This document shows positions 60,491 through 64,000 of a stretch of 64,000 nucleotides of DNA, in pieces (the stretch's first letter is position 1; every line of letters begins with the position of its first letter). Location: assembly GCF_030814715.1 (NCBI RefSeq), contig NZ_JAUSVO010000006.1, positions 248,001 to 312,000 of the forward strand, written 5' to 3'. The translations under genes were made by a program, and so were the position numbers. The notes beneath the pieces were generated by a model. That model was not told the origin of the DNA and ran no database searches. It saw only the letters and a list, made by a program, of their open reading frames with translations. The DNA is from Kaistia dalseonensis (GTDB lineage: Bacteria; Pseudomonadota; Alphaproteobacteria; Rhizobiales; Kaistiaceae).

Positions 60491-61585
60491 ATGACACTTC
60501 TCCTTTCCTATCGGCGCTGGTGGGCAATCATATTCGTGGGGCTGCTGGTCCTGCCGTTCTTCGGCCATTTCATGGGCGACCTGCCGACGCCGGTGCGCAC
60601 GCGGATCGCGCCCGAAGAGCAATGGTGGCGGAACGCGGCCGCGCGCCTCGACCCCTTCATCAATGAGACCTTCGGCTTTCGCGGCGTGATGCTCGCGGGC
60701 AACCGCGCCTATCTGCGCGTACTCAAATCATCGCGGTCGCGGCCGGTCATCATCGGCGCCGAAAAGCAGATGTTCTATACGGGCGACCAGAATCTCGAGA
60801 AGGCGCTCGGGACCGTCGTCGACAGCGAAGGCCTCGCACGGCTGTTCAGTGTCATCGATGATCTTAATGCACGGGCCAAGGCGGTCGGCGCCAAGCTGGT
60901 GGTCACCTCGCCGCCATCCGGCGAGACGGTCTATTTCGACCTGTTGCCGAGCTGGGCGCGAGCCCAGAAGGTCAAGCCGACGGAATACGACCTCCTCCAG
61001 AGCGCCATGGCCGAGCGGGGCGTAACCTTTGCCGACCTGCGGCCGGCCCTGATCGCCTCACGCGAGGGCGGCAGGCCGTATCGCCGCACCGACACGCACT
61101 GGAACTTCCGCGGCTCGCTGATCGGTCTGAACGAGGTGCTGAAGGCAGCCGGCCGACCGGATCTCGAAGTGTCGGAAGAGAAGATGCTCGGGCCGCTCGA
61201 ACCGGAAATATCGGGCGATCTCGTCCGCCTCAACGGCGATCCGCCGAGCAAGGACGACGAGAACTATCGCGTCAACGATTGGAATGGCTGGCGGGAGCAC
61301 ATCACGCCGATCGACGGCATATTCGCGACGCCGGATGAGCATGAATTGTTCCCGCCCTACGCCTATGAGACGGGGCATCCCGGACCGCGCGTGTTGATCT
61401 ATGGTGATTCCTTCACCCAGGGCTATTGGCCGCCCTTCCTGGTGGACCGCGTCAGCGCCCTCGCCTGGACCCACCACAAATATTGCGATGCCGACCTGAG
61501 CGCGGTCGAGCGCTTCAAGCCCGACATCATCATCTATGCGCCGACCCAGCGCAGCCTCGCCTGCAAGGCCGCGCCGGCGCCATAG
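60491..61585 (+). CDS. AlgJ/AlgX-type SGNH O-acetyltransferase
   Basis: 364 residues. A single N-terminal membrane helix (WWAIIFVGLLVLPFFGHFM) anchors a periplasmic domain. The catalytic Asp-His pair is in YRRTDTHWNFRG near residue 200, and the serine is in VLIYGDSFTQGYW near residue 305. These match the ALGX/ALGJ domain. It would transfer acetyl from the AlgI-like protein to a polysaccharide. GGAG precedes the start. It ends six bases from the convergent tam gene. Confidence 0.9.
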   Translation: MTLLLSYRRWWAIIFVGLLVLPFFGHFMGDLPTPVRTRIAPEEQWWRNAAARLDPFINETFGFRGVMLAGNRAYLRVLKSSRSRPVIIGAEKQMFYTGDQNLEKALGTVVDSEGLARLFSVIDDLNARAKAVGAKLVVTSPPSGETVYFDLLPSWARAQKVKPTEYDLLQSAMAERGVTFADLRPALIASREGGRPYRRTDTHWNFRGSLIGLNEVLKAAGRPDLEVSEEKMLGPLEPEISGDLVRLNGDPPSKDDENYRVNDWNGWREHITPIDGIFATPDEHELFPPYAYETGHPGPRVLIYGDSFTQGYWPPFLVDRVSALAWTHHKYCDADLSAVERFKPDIIIYAPTQRSLACKAAPAP

Positions 61586-61591
61586 TGCCGG

Positions 61592-62371
61592 TCACGCCCT
61601 GACGGCGAGCACGAAGATCCGGGGGAAGCGCAACAAGACGCGACCATCCGCCATTGGCGGATAGGTGGCCGCTATGCGCGCCGTATAGGCGGCCAGGAAT
61701 TCTGCGCGAAGGTGCGTCGGCACGCGGTCGAGATAGGGTCGCAGGCCCGTCCCCTTGACCCATTCGACGATTGCGGCGGCGTCGGCGAGTGGGTGATTGT
61801 AGACCGTGTGCCAGACGTCGACACGGGCGGAGGCCGCGTGAAGCGCGTCGAAATAGGCTGAAGGCGCCGGCAAGGCCCGCCGCCGCAGGCTCTGTCCGGC
61901 AAAGGCTGATGCCCACGGCCCGGAATGGGCAACTTCCTCCATCAGCAGATGCGTCGGCTCGCCCAGATTGTCGGGCATCTGCACGGCGAGCGCACCGCCC
62001 GATGACAACGTGCCCAGCAGCCGAACCAGCACCTCCAGATGATTCGGGATCCACTGGAACACGGCATTGGCGAAAAGCACGTCGACCGGCGCCTCCGGCA
62101 TCCAGTTCGCGAGATCGGCAGCGATGAAGCGATGATCCGGCAGGCGCTTGCGCGCCGTCTCCAGCATGTCCGGGTCGGAATCGAGGCCAGTCAACTCGGC
62201 CGCCGGCCAGCGCGCGGCGAGAAGCTCGGTGGAGTTCCCGGGCCCGCATCCAAGGTCGATGACCGTCTTCGGCGCGGTAAGCGGCACCTGCGCCAGCAGG
62301 TCGCGCGCAGGGCGCGTCCGTTCATCTTCGAATTTGAGATATTGGCTCGCCGACCATGCCGTTGCGTTCAT
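61592..62371 (-). CDS. tam: Trans-aconitate 2-methyltransferase
   Basis: 259 residues, class I SAM methyltransferase. Motif I is [20 protein letters not shown], and [17 protein letters not shown] and [19 protein letters not shown] are characteristic of Tam. It esterifies trans-aconitate, a by-product that inhibits aconitase. Solitary gene, convergent with the acetyltransferase. Confidence 0.94.
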   Translation of the reverse strand: MNATAWSASQYLKFEDERTRPARDLLAQVPLTAPKTVIDLGCGPGNSTELLAARWPAAELTGLDSDPDMLETARKRLPDHRFIAADLANWMPEAPVDVLFANAVFQWIPNHLEVLVRLLGTLSSGGALAVQMPDNLGEPTHLLMEEVAHSGPWASAFAGQSLRRRALPAPSAYFDALHAASARVDVWHTVYNHPLADAAAIVEWVKGTGLRPYLDRVPTHLRAEFLAAYTARIAATYPPMADGRVLLRFPRIFVLAVRA

Positions 62372-62464
62372 GGGCTCTTCTCACTCCGCCGCTGATTTGG
62401 GCTGCAAGATAAGCCCGTTCCACCGATCGGCTACGCCCGTTCGGCAACATTTTCGTGAAGCCGC

Positions 62465-63304
62465 TCAGAGGTAATGCGCGACGGCGACACTGCTCGGCAG
62501 GCCCGAATCGAGAAATTGCGCACCGGCGGACGACACGCCGCGACGGCCGACCTCGCCCGGCGTCAGGCCGAGATAGCTGCGCCAGTTCCGGATCTGATGC
62601 GCCTGGTCGGCATAGCCGTCAATCGGATCGCCCTCGCCGCTCAACACGGCGTAGAGGCTGCGCTGCAGCCGGTGCACGCGCTGGAAGCGTTTGGGCGAAA
62701 GCCCGAGATGCTCGGCGAAGACGCGTTCCAGTTGGCGGACGGAGAGATCGACGCTGCGGGCCGCATCCGCGACGCTCGCGCCGTCCAACGTCAGACGTTC
62801 GGCTGCAAGCGCGAGACCATCGATCGCGCGCAGCGTGGGCATCCGCTCGAGCCGCCGGCGTAGCCAGGCGAAAACGGCCTCGCCCAGCGCGACCTCATCG
62901 GGCGCCGCGGCAGCATGACGGCGGAGCCGTTCTATCTCGCCATCGCCGAGCAGCCCGCCAAGGTCGATGCCGTTCCCGGCGATTTCCGTGCCGATTGACG
63001 GGAAGAGGCTGGCCGCTCCACGGGGGGTCAGCAAAATCAGGAGCGTGCGGGTCGCGCCGGCGGGCCGGAAGAGGCGGATGCGATCCTGAATGCCGTTGAG
63101 GCTCGCCAGCGGGCGCCGATCCTCGAATTCGGTCTCGACAGGTTCACCCAGATGAACGCAAAGGACCGTGCCCGTATGGGGCGTCACCCGGAGCGCCTCG
63201 CCGACCAGCGCCCCTGACAGGTCCACGCAATGCCAGACGGCGCTGACGAAAGGCGCGATATCGGCCCGGATCGGAAGAGTGGAAAACTGCATTGTCGGCC
63301 GCAT
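62465..63304 (-). CDS. AraC-family transcriptional regulator
   Basis: 279 residues. The C-terminal helix-turn-helix pair lies at about 165-260 (GASVADAARSVDLSVRQLERVFAEHLG-type), with the second motif less typical (DGYADQAHQIRNWRSYLGLTP). The N-terminal half resembles a DUF6597-like sensor (IRADIAPFVSAVWHCVD). Starts at 63304 or 63292 are both possible and neither has a clear ribosome site. It is divergent from the hemerythrin-like gene at 63450 and may control it. Confidence 0.88.
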   Translation of the reverse strand: MRPTMQFSTLPIRADIAPFVSAVWHCVDLSGALVGEALRVTPHTGTVLCVHLGEPVETEFEDRRPLASLNGIQDRIRLFRPAGATRTLLILLTPRGAASLFPSIGTEIAGNGIDLGGLLGDGEIERLRRHAAAAPDEVALGEAVFAWLRRRLERMPTLRAIDGLALAAERLTLDGASVADAARSVDLSVRQLERVFAEHLGLSPKRFQRVHRLQRSLYAVLSGEGDPIDGYADQAHQIRNWRSYLGLTPGEVGRRGVSSAGAQFLDSGLPSSVAVAHYL

Positions 63305-63449
63305 CGATCGATCGGTTGAGACCCGCCATCATAGCGCAAGAGACGGCGGGCCGCTGTCGCATTTGTTCAATATTGCGGTCCGGTCGGCCGCTAGACCTCG
63401 TCACACCGGCGGCAATGCACCGCTGTTCCCGAACTTGAAGGAGACGATT

Positions 63450-64000
63450 ATGAGCCCACCCATCCCCGATTTCTATGGTCCGATCCATAAGGCGATCCGG
63501 CTTGCCCTCGGCGACTTTCTCATCCTTCTGGGCTCTTCGGATGCGGCCGACCGCGCTCACTGGACCCGCGTCGAGGTCGAATGGAGCCGCATCGAAGCCC
63601 TGCTCGAAGCGCATAGCCATCACGAGGACGTGCATGTTCATCCGATGATCCATGTCGCGGCGCCGGAGGTCGCGCACACGCTCGATGCCCAGCACGAAAC
63701 GCTCGACAGCAGCATACACGCGCTTGCCGAGACCGTGAGCGAGCTGAAGGCCCTCGATGGCGCGGATGATCGGCGACGGGCCGCGCGGTCGCTCTATCTG
63801 CGCTATTCGACCTTCATGGCCGCCTATTTCCATCACCTGATCGAGGAAGAGATGCGCGCCATGCCGGCCCTGGTCGAGCATTTCCCACCGTCGGCCCTGC
63901 TCGACGCGCACCGCGCGCTCGTGGGCAGCATCTCGCCCGAGGACAAGCTGGCCGACCTGCCGATCATCGCACGCGCGCTCGCGCCGCATGAACGGATCGG
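63450..64000 (+). CDS. Hemerythrin-like protein, cut by the window end
   Basis: At least 183 residues, open at the right edge. The ATG has GAAGGAG eight bases upstream. The pattern follows the protein at 43535-44236: GPIHKAIRLALGDF, EAHSHHEDVHVHPMIHV, DAQHETLDSSIHAL and FHHLIEEEMRAMP align with its His/Glu segments, and SLYLRYSTFMAAYF matches ALYLRYSQFIAEDF. The two are paralogues. It probably binds a di-iron centre. The 145-base gap upstream separates it from the AraC gene. Confidence 0.85.
   Translation, partial: MSPPIPDFYGPIHKAIRLALGDFLILLGSSDAADRAHWTRVEVEWSRIEALLEAHSHHEDVHVHPMIHVAAPEVAHTLDAQHETLDSSIHALAETVSELKALDGADDRRRAARSLYLRYSTFMAAYFHHLIEEEMRAMPALVEHFPPSALLDAHRALVGSISPEDKLADLPIIARALAPHERI

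Overview
GC-rich chromosomal DNA from an alphaproteobacterium, most likely of the order Hyphomicrobiales (Rhizobiales). Support: the gene order of the division and cell wall (dcw) cluster followed by lpxC, bamD and recN; a meso-diaminopimelate-type MurE; a split methionine synthase under a SahR-type ArsR-methyltransferase regulator; an alphaproteobacterial RNase P RNA; and GC-rich palindromic repeats that translate as [11 protein letters not shown]-like peptides. The genus cannot be fixed from the sequence.

Region 1 (about 0.2-29.3 kb, minus strand) is the dcw cluster, read right to left: mraZ, rsmH, ftsL, ftsI, murE, murF, mraY, murD, ftsW, murG, murC, murB, then ddl, ftsQ, ftsA, ftsZ, lpxC, bamD and recN. 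Most junctions are 4-base or 1-base stop/start overlaps. A candidate promoter upstream of mraZ carries four TGGGN-type MraZ boxes at 10-bp spacing. The cluster is interrupted between murB and ddl by about 6 kb of unrelated genes: a 1359-residue autotransporter with about nineteen 19-residue repeats, a metallo-beta-lactamase-fold hydrolase and a LysR regulator.

Region 2 (29.4-36.5 kb) holds an AraC regulator, a VOC-fold protein, a Tat-exported-binding-protein ABC importer (NitT/TauT type), the RNase P RNA gene rnpB, and on the minus strand a small lytic transglycosylase, a peptidoglycan amidase and a TerB-DnaJ protein.

Region 3 (36.5-46.9 kb) is accessory. It has a fused 5-oxoprolinase with a palindromic repeat inserted in frame, a two-gene module of a trypsin-like protease plus a Trypco1/Pepco-like small protein, an HxlR/oxidoreductase pair, a hemerythrin-like protein with a perfect CRP-type operator, an extensin-like lipoprotein, a DUF2336 protein and a 27-residue membrane peptide.

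Region 4 (46.9-54.3 kb, minus strand) looks like one methionine-cycle operon: sahR, metF, a DUF559 nuclease gene framed by inverted repeats, metH in two pieces, then azlC and azlD, an AzlCD-type amino acid transporter. A perfect 20-bp palindrome lies in front of sahR.

Region 5 (54.3-64 kb) has divergent katA and oxyR with OxyR-like operators between them, a Mrr-type nuclease homologue whose catalytic residues look lost, an AlgI/AlgJ-type acetylation pair, tam, a second AraC regulator and a second hemerythrin-like protein cut off by the window end.
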